Part shown: positions 49,397-60,240 of the stretch, one piece after another
Layout of the letters: each line of letters opens with the position of its first letter
Position numbering within the stretch: the first letter of the stretch is position 1
DNA from: Helianthus annuus
Lineage: Eukaryota; Streptophyta; Magnoliopsida; Asterales; Asteraceae
DNA length: 64,000 nucleotides
Direction: 5' to 3'
NCBI RefSeq assembly: GCF_002127325.2
Contig: NC_035433.2
Location: forward strand, 94,621,264 to 94,685,263
The notes under the pieces: generated by a model
What the model was told of the DNA's origin: nothing
Databases searched by the model: none
Seen by the model: the letters and a program-made list of their open reading frames with translations, nothing else
Translations under genes and position numbers: made by a program

Positions 49397-51619
49397 TTGT
49401 ACGCCAAATTCTCGAAGTGTGACTTTTGGCTTCGAGAGGTCCATTTCCTTGGGCATGTGGTCAATAAGGACGGGATTCATGTCGACCCCGCTAAGATCGA
49501 CTCGATAAAGAATTGGCCTACGCCCAAGACGCCAACCGAAGTTCGCCAGTTCTTGGGATTAGCAGGATACTACCGCAGATTCATCAAAGGATTCTCAAAG
49601 ATTGCTCAACCCCTCACGACTCTCACTCAGAAAGGCATTGCTTACAAGTGGAATGAAGCTCAGGAGTCGGCCTTTCAAAGGCTAAAGGATAACCTCTGTA
49701 GTGCTCCTATTCTCTCGTTGCCTGAAGGCACTGACGACTTTGTGGTTTACTGCGATGCGTCTATCCATGGGCTCGGTTGCGTGTTGATGCAACGCGAGAA
49801 AGTTATTGCCTACGCTTCTCGACAACTTAAGACGCATGAAAGAAACTACACTACGCATGACTTGGAACTTGGATCAGTGATTTTTGCTCTTAAGATATGG
49901 AGACACTACCTGTACGGTACCAAGTGCACTATTTACACCGATCACAGGAGTCTCGAGCATATCTTTAAGCAAAAGGAATTAAACATGCGACAACGTCGAT
50001 GGGTCGAACTCTTGAATGACTACGAATGCGCCATTAAGTACCATCCGGGCAAGGCCAATGTCGTGGCAGACGCCCTCAGCCGAAAGGACACTATACCAAA
50101 GCGCGTGCGAGCATTGCAACTTACCATCCAGTCTAACCTCCCTACTCAGATCCGAAATGCTCAAGTCGAAGCATTGAAATCGGAAAACATCAGGGTTGAG
50201 TCCCTGCGGGGATTGAGACAGCGATTAGAACAAAAAGAAGATGGCGCTTACTATGTAACAGGGCGCATTTGGGTCCCACTCTATGGAGATTTACGTGAAC
50301 TCGTGATGGACGAAGCCCATAAGTCCCGTTACTCAGTACATCCTGGCTCGGATAAGATGTACCATGACTTAAGAACTACATATTGGTGGCCTGGTATGAA
50401 AGCTCACATAGCAACATATGTCAACAAATGTTTGACTTGCGCAAGAGTCAAGACAGAGTACCAGAAACCAGCAGGCCTACTCCAACAACCAGAAATCCCG
50501 AAATGGAAATGGGAGCAAATTTCCATGGATTTTGTTACAGGGCTACCTAGGTCTCAACGCGGAAATGATACTATTTGGGTAATAGTAGATCGATTGACCA
50601 AGTCCGCACACTTTTTGGCTATTAAAGAGACAGACAAGTTTTCCACCTTGGCGGAGGTTTACTTAAAGGAAGTAGTTTCGAGGCACGGGGTGCCAACCTC
50701 CATTATTTCCGACCGAGACGCTCGTTTTACTTCGGAATTGTGGCAAGCTATGCACAAATCCTTTGGCTCACGTTTGGACATGAGCACCGCTTATCACCCG
50801 CAAACGGATGGACAGTCCGAACGCACCATCCAAACCCTAGAAGACATGCTTAGAGCATGTGTGATCGATTTTGGCAAGAATTGGGAGAAGCATCTACCGC
50901 TAGTGGAATTCTCCTACAATAACAGCTACCACACTAGCATTCAGGCAGCACCTTTTGAGGCATTGTACGGTCGTAAATGCCGATCACCTCTCTGCTGGGC
51001 GGAAATCGGTGATAGTCAAATCACGGGCCCAGAGATGGTGGTAGATACAACGGAAAAGATTGCCCAGATCAGACAACGCATGGCGGCAGCTCGTGACCGT
51101 CAGAAAGACTACGCTGATAAGCGCAGGAAACCACTAGAATTCCAGGTCGGTGACCGGGTTCTACTTAAAGTCTCACCCTGGAAGGGTGTGGTACGCTTTG
51201 GTAAACGGGGCAAGCTTAATCTGCGATATATTGGACCATTCGAAATTACCGAGAAAATCGGTAAGGTTGCTTATAGATTGAACCTGCCTGAAGAACTGAG
51301 TGCGGTACACAACGTATTTCACATATCTAATCTGAAGAAGTGCTTGTCAGACGAAACGCTTGTAATTCCTTTCAAGGAACTCACTATTGACGAACAGCTA
51401 CACTTTACTGAGGAACCGATTGAGATCACGGATCGAGAGATCAAAACCCTCAAACGTAGCCAGATACCTCTCGTGCGAGTCCGTTGGAACTCGCGACGTG
51501 GCCCAGAGTTTACCTGGGAGCGGGAAGACCAGATGAAGCACAGGTATCCCCAGTTGTTCCCAAACGAAACCCCCAGCACTGAAGCTACAACCGAATTTCG
51601 GGACGAAATTCCAAACTAA
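49397..51619 (+). CDS. Element C RT end, RNase H, integrase and chromodomain
   Basis: 740 codons open from [12 protein letters not shown] to the natural stop at 51617-51619; it has no start of its own and is the remainder of pol. Domains: RT connection ([16 protein letters not shown], residues about 55-70), RNase H ([13 protein letters not shown] near 117, [10 protein letters not shown] near 180, DALSRK near 228), HHCC finger ([10 protein letters not shown]...NKCLTC, about 312-351), integrase core with VDRLTK (near 397), SDRDARF (near 440) and SERTIQTLE (near 474), GPY/F-like [13 protein letters not shown] (near 612), and a chromodomain-like tail ([21 protein letters not shown]...FTWEREDQM, about 675-720). 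All catalytic residues I can check are present. The chromodomain of such elements is thought to direct integration to heterochromatin. Confidence 0.93.
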   Translation: MYAKFSKCDFWLREVHFLGHVVNKDGIHVDPAKIDSIKNWPTPKTPTEVRQFLGLAGYYRRFIKGFSKIAQPLTTLTQKGIAYKWNEAQESAFQRLKDNLCSAPILSLPEGTDDFVVYCDASIHGLGCVLMQREKVIAYASRQLKTHERNYTTHDLELGSVIFALKIWRHYLYGTKCTIYTDHRSLEHIFKQKELNMRQRRWVELLNDYECAIKYHPGKANVVADALSRKDTIPKRVRALQLTIQSNLPTQIRNAQVEALKSENIRVESLRGLRQRLEQKEDGAYYVTGRIWVPLYGDLRELVMDEAHKSRYSVHPGSDKMYHDLRTTYWWPGMKAHIATYVNKCLTCARVKTEYQKPAGLLQQPEIPKWKWEQISMDFVTGLPRSQRGNDTIWVIVDRLTKSAHFLAIKETDKFSTLAEVYLKEVVSRHGVPTSIISDRDARFTSELWQAMHKSFGSRLDMSTAYHPQTDGQSERTIQTLEDMLRACVIDFGKNWEKHLPLVEFSYNNSYHTSIQAAPFEALYGRKCRSPLCWAEIGDSQITGPEMVVDTTEKIAQIRQRMAAARDRQKDYADKRRKPLEFQVGDRVLLKVSPWKGVVRFGKRGKLNLRYIGPFEITEKIGKVAYRLNLPEELSAVHNVFHISNLKKCLSDETLVIPFKELTIDEQLHFTEEPIEITDREIKTLKRSQIPLVRVRWNSRRGPEFTWEREDQMKHRYPQLFPNETPSTEATTEFRDEIPN

Positions 51620-51640
51620 CGGGGGGATGATGTGACACCC
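51616..51640 (+). other. Vestigial polypurine tract/LTR junction inside element C
   Basis: GGGGGGATGA followed by TGTGACACCCCG looks exactly like a polypurine tract joined to an LTR start, but the real LTR of C begins 91 bp further on with a different sequence. It overlaps the pol stop codon. Confidence 0.65.
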
Positions 51641-51708
51641 CGTTGAAACGTTCTCACTTATACTAGCTTGACAGTGACTGCCTTAACTTTCGGGACGAAA
51701 GTTCTTAA

Positions 51709-51721
51709 AACTTGGGGATAA
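51709..51721 (+). promoter_or_regulatory. Functional polypurine tract of element C
   Basis: AACTTGGGGATAA immediately before the 3' LTR start TGTGACACTTCGGG at 51722. Confidence 0.75.
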
Positions 51722-54146
51722 TGTGACACTTCGGGTTTTCCCGGGCAACCTTCTTGATTTAACATTGCGTGTACGTATATTATTAAATGAAAACTATGGA
51801 TTATCTGTTATTATGTGTTGTATGTATGTATATTATATATGTGTGTGTTACAAGTGAGCCGAGACCCCAAGGATCCGACTCGAGACCACTCCCGGTCTCG
51901 AGTGAACAGTAACAATCGGGCCGGTTGGGCCATGCAACCGAGAAGCCCATTCGGAAACCCCTAACCCACTCGAGATGGATATAAAACCCTTGAGGGTGAC
52001 CAACCTTTACAACTTTTACCATTGTCAAAGACTCTCCCTCATCTCACTCACTCTCTCCTTCACTAAAACCCTAAAACCCTAAATCATCATCAACCTCCTC
52101 TCATCTCCTTCTCTCTCTCGGATTCAACCAAGGACTCTCGGTTCTAGCTTCGGATCCTAATTTGAAGCTTATTCTTCATATTATCACACCTTGAGCCTAG
52201 CCGGTTAGTATCTCCTTTGGTTGGATATTTAAAAGTTGTTGTTTATGTATGATGATTAGATAAGGTCCTTTCTTGATGATATGAGTAGCATGTTTTACTT
52301 TATTAACCATGTTTCTTCGTGATTTATATATGAACGGTTTGGTTAAAAAGAGGATTAGAACCATTCGGATTATGTTAAGTGTTATAGTGATCCTTCTATC
52401 TTAGCTATTTTGCTCATAAATGCTCGGTTGTGAAGGATAAACATGTGTGTGTATGAATCAATGTTTGATGATTATTACCATCCGATTTATAATGATAAAA
52501 TAGGGCAAATATGGTGTTTAATGATTGTCTTATATGTCACATGATTCTGCTCATAAATCTCATGTTATGAAGTTGTGTTATGAACCAAGGATTAAATGTT
52601 AGTTGATTTGTTTGAATATGCATGATGAACTACTTGAAGATCATGAAAAATGAATATGCTATGTTTGATCTGAATATTTGGAAAATTAGACAACAAAACA
52701 TGTTTGTGAATTTCTATTGGATAGTACACCAAATCACGATTACACAATTCTATTGGTTAGTACATGTGACAGGTTCTAGAAGGATTATGTGCACGTAACT
52801 GAGGTTGCGAGTCGAGACCTTTGGTTGTGACTCGAGACCACTTCATGACAACTCGAGATGGACTTCAGGGACTCGAGACCGGCAAGATCTCGGCTTGAGA
52901 CTTCATGATCTCGACTCGAGATTGGACTCGAGACCCCTGAGGTTGGTACTCCTGACCAGCACCACTCGAGACCAAAACGTGATCACTCGAGATCTCTTGG
53001 TTGCGACTCGAGACCGTGTGTTCTCGAGTCGAGACCGCCGTGTCTCGACTGGGCTGCCTGTTTTGGTTATTGGGCCACAATGTGTTTAATTGGGCTACCT
53101 GTTTGACTGGAATATGTGTTGCTGACTGTGTAAATATTAGGGCCGGCCCAATAACCCAATGTATGGTTGTATGCATGTTATGTGTTAGCTATGTGTAGGT
53201 TATATGTGATTACTTGTACCCCCAACTTGACCTATATTTGGTAACCATGCTAGGACGTGGTGACCAACGTGATTGACCGGGTAATTAAACTACCGAGCAA
53301 CCCAAGGTGAGTTCACAACCTAAAGCATGCGTTCCCGGTGGTTTGGGAAACGGAACTAAAAACAACACTATCCCCTTATGAGGGATACAACTTACTTTCC
53401 TTCCCTTGTTATTGGGAACCTTTAGTTAATTACTGTTTATACGGATTGCAACAAACGACACTAAACGAAACTCTATCACTCAAGTCCCTACTACATAATA
53501 CCGATTAGTCGCCGGGGCCAGGCGAACGGGTTATTAGTTGATAGCGCTATTTAGGTTTTACCAGCCTCACACCGTGCCCGCGTATGGGATCGGGCGTGAA
53601 CTAATGTACTCAGGCATCCGTCAATGATGATAGAACATTGACATCGGGGCATCCTGCGGAAACGCAATGGTTACCTAGTGTTCGGTATTGGAAAAACAGT
53701 TTAGTCGCTAACTTTTGGGGTAGCTCCCCATGGCATGTATAAACGGATAAATTAACTGGTGAAACAAGTTTTTTTTGGAAATTAAAACTGGACAACTAGT
53801 GAACTCGCTCAATATTATTGTTGACACCTTACTGCATGCTTTGCAGGTAACCAGTGACTGAGGAGCTTGCTGCTTGGGGATGTGTAGTGTTCGTCTACCC
53901 CGGTGTTGGGTGTTAAATAAACATGAACTATGAACCTTGTTTAAAACTGTTTTACTTATGCTTCCGCTACTTACTACTATTTGAACTTAAAGCTTTAAGC
54001 TCTGAACATGATATTTGCTAACCGTATGGTTAGTAAGTATTACTTTGGTTACTAATTCAATTATTCAGTATAATTGGTGGCTGGATCCTGGTCAGTCACG
54101 CCCTCAAGCGGATGATACTCCGCAGGTGGAATTTGGGGGTGTGACA
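51722..54146 (+). mobile_element. 3' LTR of element C
   Basis: 2425 bp, near-identical to 44386-46814, with the TATA box (51980-51986), palindrome (51878-51903) and TCGAGA array (52807-53050) in the same places. Confidence 0.95.
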
Positions 54147-54151
54147 TGCGC

Positions 54152-54860
54152 GATACAAGGAAAAACATAAATCCTTGCGCCTTCATAACAAACAAAGGAT
54201 GAGAATCGTAAGTTAAACATTTCCACTTAATAAAACTCAGACTTGGATATTATTTACTGACACCACACAGTAAAGAGTCACACTAGATTATGGCCTTGAT
54301 CTTCTAGAAGGACTCAACCATGCATCACCAGACGGTTATAACCGTCTGGACACGTGTCATCACCCCAGGCCATCCTGGGGTCATGATGATGGCATGGAAT
54401 TGAGGGAAAACCTCCATTTGCCCATTTTCCACGTGGCATCTCCCCAGCCTTTGATTAAGATTGCGATCCGTGTGCTCCCACGATCCGATCGAAGGAGATA
54501 ACAGAAGAAAAATAACCGCTTACGGGGTTAACATCTTCCGTTAACTTTTCACCAACAGGTTTTCCCGCCTAAACTTCCGGCTATAAATATGAGGATAATT
54601 CAGGTATGAAATTCAAGTTACACACACTTCGTCAATACTTCTTCTTCTCCATAACACATACTTATTCTCACGCTGGAGTCGGGTCAAGGAGAGAACCTCC
54701 GTCCTCCCCTTGACGAGGCTAATGGTGCTCTGTTTTGCAGTAATCGCCGGAGAAGAGGATCTGTCCATTCGAATCGAGCGAGAGAGAACCATCCTTTTTA
54801 TGCAGAATCTGACCCCCTAGTTAATCTGATTTTTGTCAATTAACTAGTGTTTCTTCATCC
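54152..54860 (+). mobile_element. Element D LTR, right fragment
   Basis: Continues the LTR cut by element C. TATAAATA at 54582-54589 is a clear TATA box. A 22-bp perfect palindrome (half-site CCAGACGGTTA) lies at 54328-54349 and CCCCAGG/CCTGGGG at 54363-54380, 200-250 bp upstream. Its right end is uncertain, somewhere in 54790-54870. Confidence 0.6.
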
Positions 54861-54872
54861 GGGTATGGTACT

Positions 54873-55319
54873 TCACACGTCGTTGAGCCATTTTTCTATC
54901 TCCCGAGGGAGAAGAAAGGCGGGCTCATTGGCATCATCATTTTGAGGAGGTGTAACTTCCACCAAAACTTCTTGCAAATTACCAAGAGGAGGTTCCGCAG
55001 GGATGTCATCCCACCCGGTGGGTTTATTGACTCCAAGTGCTAAGTTCCAATCCTCTTGGGGAAGGATTGGTTCCATGGGAGGTGTCACAAGAATGTTCAA
55101 CGTCTGGTGCAAGAGGTTGATTTCTTGGAAACTATTTTCCAGCCCCACCGCTAGATAATTTATACGGTCGATCTAGGCCACTTCTACGGATGTCATTTCG
55201 TCGAGAGCTTCTCGTAGTGCCATCACATAGCACACAAGAGTTGCTTCGATTGAAGGCCTTCGTTCCCTTCGACTGTTTCTGGAATGTGTTGAAGAGGTTC
55301 CACTGTTTTGGCTTGACAT
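54873..55319 (-). pseudogene. Small unrecognised ORF, one in-frame stop
   Basis: A 148-codon minus-strand frame from MSSQNSGTSSTHSR at 55319 to the stop at 54873. One TAG at 55173-55175 (codon 49) interrupts it. The N-terminus is Ser/Arg-rich; the middle (residues about 55-75) could be a short amphipathic helix; the C-terminal half is acidic and Pro/Asn-rich. No signal peptide or membrane segment is seen. A minus-strand TATA-like TATAAATG lies near 55757-55764, about 440 bp upstream. I do not recognise the family. It may be an end of a retrotransposon gag or a decayed host gene. Confidence 0.4.
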
Positions 55320-55785
55320 TCTACGAAAATAAACCGAAAAGAGTTCATTTTAGGGAAACAGTACCTCGGACATGGCCCCGTGCTCACTGAGCATGTCCCC
55401 GTGTTCACTTCTCTGCAGATTTTTGGAACAAGGAATCTTGTAGTTTTAAAATATTTTTCTAACTTTTGAAGCATTTTTAAGCAGAATAACTTAAAACAGT
55501 GTTGTAAAACTTATTTTTAACAAGATTCCTTGAATAAAAATCTAACAAATATCACAATAAAGCTTGAAACCATGGTGATTTCAAGCTCTAATGGAGGTGT
55601 TGAGGGAAAAATGAAGAAGAAGGCAATGGACAAAAGTAGAAAAGACAAGATGGTTGTTGAGAACCTTCTTTAGAATATACATAGTATGGTATGTGTGAAG
55701 ATCCCACCAAAACTCTGTCTTTGGAATGGTCCAAATGTGCAGGAATCTTGCTGCATTTATAGAAAACGACAGCACGCTGGACACG
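55320..55785 (-). other. Upstream region of the small ORF
   Basis: About 460 bp with a TATA-like box on the minus strand near 55757-55764 and ATGGCCCCGTG / ATGTCCCCGTG repeats near 55371-55404. No coding region that I can support. Confidence 0.45.
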
Positions 55786-57010
55786 TGTCACAGCCCCCGA
55801 CCCCTACCCTAGAAGCGGGAGCCACGAGCCAATCAGATGGTATCGGTGTTTATTAATTTGGCAGCGGAAATTTTCATCAGGACCGTAGTTAGGAAATATT
55901 TTATCAGAGTAAAACACCACATTTTTAATAATAATACATACATGGGAAAACCCCAAATTTCCATTATAAACGTGTTTTTAGGGATAACCCTAATTATTAA
56001 AAACAATTCTCCTTTTTAATTTGGTAACTTTTATAGCCACTTTTCTAAGCCTTCAGTGTTCTCCAGCTAGCTTTTATAGGCTTCACACTTTGTTACTTGA
56101 AACACGTGTTTAAAACATTTTATCAGCAAGAAATACTGGTGAGTGCATCCCAGTTTAATCAAAACAAGTTTTATCATTTCACAGTATTGAGAGCAATTAC
56201 AATGTTTATATCTACCCAATTACTCATTCAGTACTGTCAATCCTGACTGGTGGGTCATATTACACATTGGCTAACTCTTTGTCCAATGGTAACGTGTTCC
56301 ACATTTTGTATACAAAACCCCAACATACCGGCAGTAATTGTAGAATTACAAAGACTCAATCACTGCTAAATTGCATTGTAAGATATTTAAGGTTTTGTAA
56401 AAACAATTTGTAAAAAGGAGATTACTCACATTGCTACTTTAGGTATTTCCTTTGTGGCTTCTTGGTTATAATCTAGTTAAATAAACAATGCACATGCTTT
56501 AGTATAATAACCCATATTTACATTAGATATACTCTCCCCGAGACAGAACTCCAACGACTACATCGGGCAAAGCCTCGACAGCCGTTACAGAGCACTAGAT
56601 CAATCGGGCAGCGTATTAGGGGGCATTATTCCCGATAATTTTAGCTTATTAGAGATTCGAGAGAGAAAGAATGATTCTGAACAAATTGAAATGTTGTTCT
56701 CGGCCCTATTTATAGCTGATCGACCAGTCCGTCGCGCCCCGCGACGGCTTCTCCTTCATCTGTCGCGGGCCGCCAGAGCCTAAAAGGCGGCAACGAGTTT
56801 GACGCGTGTCCGACACGTGGCGGCTCAGGTGTGCAGCAAGTAATGGGGCCTCGCGCCCCGCGAAGGAGACCTCCTTGTCCGTCGCGGCCCGCTAGCGGCT
56901 TGATTATTTATTTTTATTTGTTTTTCATTAATATTAAGGTTGTTTGGGTCCGTTTCTCACATACGGGATGTATCTAGGAGCGTTTAGGGTCGTCTTCGAG
57001 GGTTGGTATA
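55786..57010 (-). mobile_element. LTR of a minus-strand retroelement
   Basis: On the minus strand the end GGGGGCTGTGACA at 55786 is a typical LTR terminus. A TATA box (TATAAATA) lies at plus positions 56707-56714. Immediately upstream of it on the minus strand is the palindrome CCGTCGCG/CGCGACGG (56729-56747), followed by related GC-rich motifs at 56758-56777, 56849-56867 and 56877-56898. The left end is firm; the right end is approximate. Confidence 0.65.
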
Positions 57011-57462
57011 TCTTGGGTATAACCCTGGACTATTAAGATATATAATGCACTCGTATTAAGTATAGTAACCCAGTTCAGCTTTTATCCCTACGTCACGAGA
57101 CAGAACCCCAACGTACTTAGTCGGGCAGAGCCTTGACATGCGTTGGTGGGTCCTAAATCAATCGGACAGGGAATCGACTCAGTGATCAGGGGTTAAAACA
57201 CTTAAAACGAGGCAGGGCATTTGAAGTATTATAGGTATGATACTAAAGAGACTTAATAGATTTATAGAAGAGATGTAATGAGAGATCGAAAGAAAAGAAG
57301 TGGCAGATGAAAGTGAGGAGCTATGGCTTCTATTTATATGCATTTGGAAACTTGGAGTGAAAGCAACTTTGGCCACGTACACCATGCAAAGTCTTGGCCA
57401 CGTACACTCCTAAAACAACTTCTAGATTTGTTAAGTTTTAGACAATTATTATTTTATTATTT

Positions 57463-57465
<3 letters not shown>
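57011..57465 (-). mobile_element. Second, diverged minus-strand LTR fragment
   Basis: Resembles 56500-56720 in arrangement: ACAGAACYCCAACG, TCGGGCARAGCC, ATCAATCGG, then a minus-strand TATA (TATAAATA near 57330-57337). Two direct copies of TTGGCCACGTACAC (near 57370 and 57393) lie upstream of that TATA on the minus strand. Probably an older member of the same superfamily. Confidence 0.55.

Positions 57466-57499
<34 letters not shown>
57466..57499. repeat. (TA)n microsatellite
   Basis: About 17 TA units, at the left border of the mosaic repeat region. A shorter TA run follows the Helitron end at 63545. Confidence 0.95.
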
Positions 57500-57500
<1 letters not shown>

Positions 57501-57690
57501 TACTTTAATAAACATATGTGAAGGACAAGATGGTAATTGAACAAGGTGTTGAAAAAACACTTAATGCACAATGTACAACTGTTAAGGCACAAGAAAACAC
57601 AAACCCTTTTACCCTTTACAAGGGTATACATCTGCCGTCCAAATGTTTTACTTTCTCACACGGATCAACATCGGGACCGTCCATTTGACT
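57498..57690 (+). repeat. Left arm of 190-bp inverted repeat
   Basis: Reverse complement of 59512-59707, from ACTTTAATAAACATAT to GACCGTCCATTT, with scattered substitutions and small indels. The arms lie 1.8 kb apart and enclose the myosin-like exon. Confidence 0.85.
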
Positions 57691-57972
57691 TCACACGGAT
57701 CACCATATGCTTTCTCTCTCAATGCTCACACATCTCACAAAACAACATCAGATCTTCTTCTCTCTCTCTTCTCTCTCTCTTCTCGGCGATCTAGGGTTTC
57801 ATGAGATCTATCACCAGATCCGTTTGAATCTATCACCAGATCCGTTTCATGAGCAGATCTAGGGATCCACAGATTTGAACAAGGGATCCGTTTGATGTTC
57901 TGATAAGTTGCAATGAGTGTTATATATCTTACCATGTTCTTTTGTGATTCTTACTTTTCTGGTGAAGCGGTT

Positions 57973-58660
57973 GACGGATGTTCGAACGACGAAATCTGGG
58001 GTTTACGAAGGATTTTCGCATGTGTTTTGTGATGAATCGACTCAGGTTAGGTTCTAAATGTTGATTTATCTTTAATCTTGATGTGGATTTGTTAGTAGAT
58101 AGATGCGGTTATTTCAAATTAGGTTGAAAGTTTTGTGATATTTGAATTTGTATTTTTGGTGATGATAGTTAGGTTAATTTCAGATATGACATAGTGAAAG
58201 GATAAATTGTTTTTGTAGTTTTGATTTTACTTTATTCTGTTATATTTTGATCTTTTCCTTCATTTTTGGGACTGATAAGTGTCATGGTTTTGTGAAAATC
58301 TGAGGTTTACGAAGGATTTTCGCATGTGTTTTGTGATGAATCGACTCAGGTTAGGTTCTAAATGTTGATTTATATTTAATCTTGATGTGGATTTGTTAGT
58401 AGATAGATGCGGTTATTTCAAATTAGGTTGAAAGTTTTGTGATATTTGAATTTGTATTTTTGGTGATGATTTTTGTAGTTTTGATTTTACTTTATTCTGT
58501 TATATTTTGATCTTTTCCTTCATTTTTGGGACTGATAAGTGTCATGGTTTTGTGAAAATCTGAGGTTTATGAAGGATTTTCGCATGTGTTTTGTGATGAA
58601 TCGACTCAGGTTAGGTTCTAAATGTTGATTTATCTTTAATCTTGATGTGGATTTGTTAGT
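57973..58660 (+). repeat. Three tandem copies of an exon-intron-like unit; a fourth at 59718
   Basis: The unit contains GAAGGATTTTCGCATGTG, TGATGAATCGACTCAG|GTTAGG and a T-rich tail. Copies start near 57973, 58297 and 58557, with a fourth at about 59718-60050. Each has an open frame ending at CAG before GT, as at an exon-intron border, but I do not recognise the peptide (YEGFSHVFCDESTQ). Confidence 0.8.
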
Positions 58661-58753
58661 AGATGCGGTTATTTCCTACATCCGATGTTTTAGTTAGGAT
58701 TTACCTTTTTAATTTTTTTTATGTTTACTTGTTTGTTTATATGTCACATGCAG

Positions 58754-58840
58754 ATTAGTAAGACTAAGGTGTTTCTAAGGGCCGGACAGATGGCAGAGTT
58801 TGATGGTTGTCGGACTAAGGTCCTAAGTTATACGACCTAG
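58754..58840 (+). pseudogene. Captured myosin motor-domain exon fragment
   Basis: After an acceptor-like ATGTCACATGCAG the frame reads ISKTKVFLRAGQMAEFDGCR and ends at TAG 58838-58840. This matches the segment of the plant myosin motor domain just before the converter/IQ region, where KTKVFLRAGQMAELD is strongly conserved from my knowledge of the family. Residues after AGQMAE have drifted. Only 28 codons remain and no further myosin exons are nearby, so it is a gene fragment carried by a transposon. Confidence 0.75.
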
Positions 58841-58859
58841 ATGGCTTGGATGTTTCCCA

Positions 58860-59035
58860 AGTGTTCTATGATGCATAAGCTGAGCCTGTGAGGGTATGAT
58901 GCATAAGCTGAGCCTGTGAGGCTATGATGCATAAGCTGAGCCTGTCGACTCTATGATGCATAAGCTGAGCTTGTGTTCTTAATATGTCTGAACTGAAACT
59001 GTTAAGGCTATGATGCATAAGCTGAGCCTGTGAGG
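58860..59035 (+). repeat. 28-29 bp minisatellite, block 1
   Basis: Units of CTATGATGCATAAGCTGAGC plus CTGTGAGG or CTGTCGA. Further blocks lie at 59440-59505 and 60078-60290, and diverged units lie at 61540-62105. Confidence 0.88.
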
Positions 59036-59319
59036 TTACATATGTGTTTCTTGTGCTTAAAACAGCTGTACATCATGCTTTAAAGGTTGTTTAAGTTTAG
59101 TGGAAAATTACTCTTGTACATCATGCTTTAAAGCGGGGTTACATAACACAATAGACTGTGATGATGATTGTATTTTGAGGGTACATAGAAGATCCGAGTA
59201 GCATCTTGGCGGGGCAATATCCAGGTTGCATAGTTCTCACTTTGCAACCGTGTGTTGCAGCCATGGCTTTACCCGTAGTTGTGTTCATCTCTCAATTACA
59301 TGTCTGAGTCTTCCAGTTG
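58981..59319 (+). repeat. 339-bp exact repeat, copy 1
   Basis: Identical by eye to 60241-60579 (offset 1260). It includes AAAGCGGGGTTACATAACAC and ends at TCTTCCAGTTG. No mismatch seen, so the duplication is recent or gene-converted. Confidence 0.88.
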
Positions 59320-59511
59320 TAAAAGTATTATCACAGATTCACAGATCTAAAAGTACATGTCTGAAAGACAGCTTGCTTGCTGCAGTCTCTATAAAGTACT
59401 ATACGATATATCACTTGGATGTTTCCCAAGTGTTCTATGATGCATAAGCTGAGCCTGTGAGGCTATGATGCATAAGCTGAGCCTGTGAGGCTATGATGCA
59501 TAATAGACTGT

Positions 59512-59707
59512 GAAGTGAAATGGACGGTCCAGATCTAGATCCGTGTGATAAAGTTAAAAAAATGGACGGCAGATGTAGATCCGTGTAAAGGGTAAATGGT
59601 TTTGTGTTTTCTTGTGCCTTAACAGTTGTACATTGTGCATTATAAGTGTTTTTTCAACACCTTGTTCAATTACCATCTTGTCTTTGATATATGTTTATTA
59701 AAGTGAT
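59512..59707 (-). repeat. Right arm of 190-bp inverted repeat
   Basis: Reverse complement of 57498-57690. Confidence 0.85.
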
Positions 59708-60240
59708 AGGAAGAGCTTGACGGATGTTCGAAGGACGAAATCTGAGGTTTACGAAGGATTTTCGCATGTGTTTTGTGATGAATCGACTCAGGTTAGGTTC
59801 TAAATGTTGATTTATCTTTAATCTTGATGTGGATTTGTTAGTAGATGCGGTTATTTCAAATTAGATTGAAAGTTTTGTGATATTTGAATTTGTATTTTTG
59901 GTGATGATAGTTAGGTTAATTTCAGATATGACATAGTGAAAGGATAAATTGTTTTTGTAGTTTTGATTTTACTGTGTTCTGTTATATTTTGATCTTTTCC
60001 TTCATTTTTGGGACTGATAAGTGTCATGGTTTTGTGATAATTATGATATTTAGGTCATTTTTGGGGATGATAAGTGTTGTAGCTGAGCCTGTGAGGCTAT
60101 GATGCATAAGCTGAGCCTGTGAGGCTCTGATGCATAAGCTGAGCCTGTCGACTCTATGATGCATAAGCTGAGCCTGTCGACTCTATGATGCATAAGCTGA
60201 GCCTGTCGACTCTATGATGCATAAGCTGAGCTTTGTTCTT

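Larger units (their letters stand above)
44381..54151 (+). mobile_element. Element C: complete Tekay-like Ty3/gypsy element with target duplication
   Basis: The element proper is 44386-54146 (9.8 kb), flanked by TGCGC at 44381-44385 and 54147-54151. LTRs 44386-46814 and 51722-54146 begin TGTGACACTTCGGG and end GGGGGTGTGACA. A primer site, one gag-pol reading frame and a polypurine tract are all in order. By eye the LTRs differ by roughly 18-20 substitutions and four small indels in about 2.43 kb, under 1%, so the insertion is recent. Only two lesions are seen in gag-pol. Confidence 0.96.
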
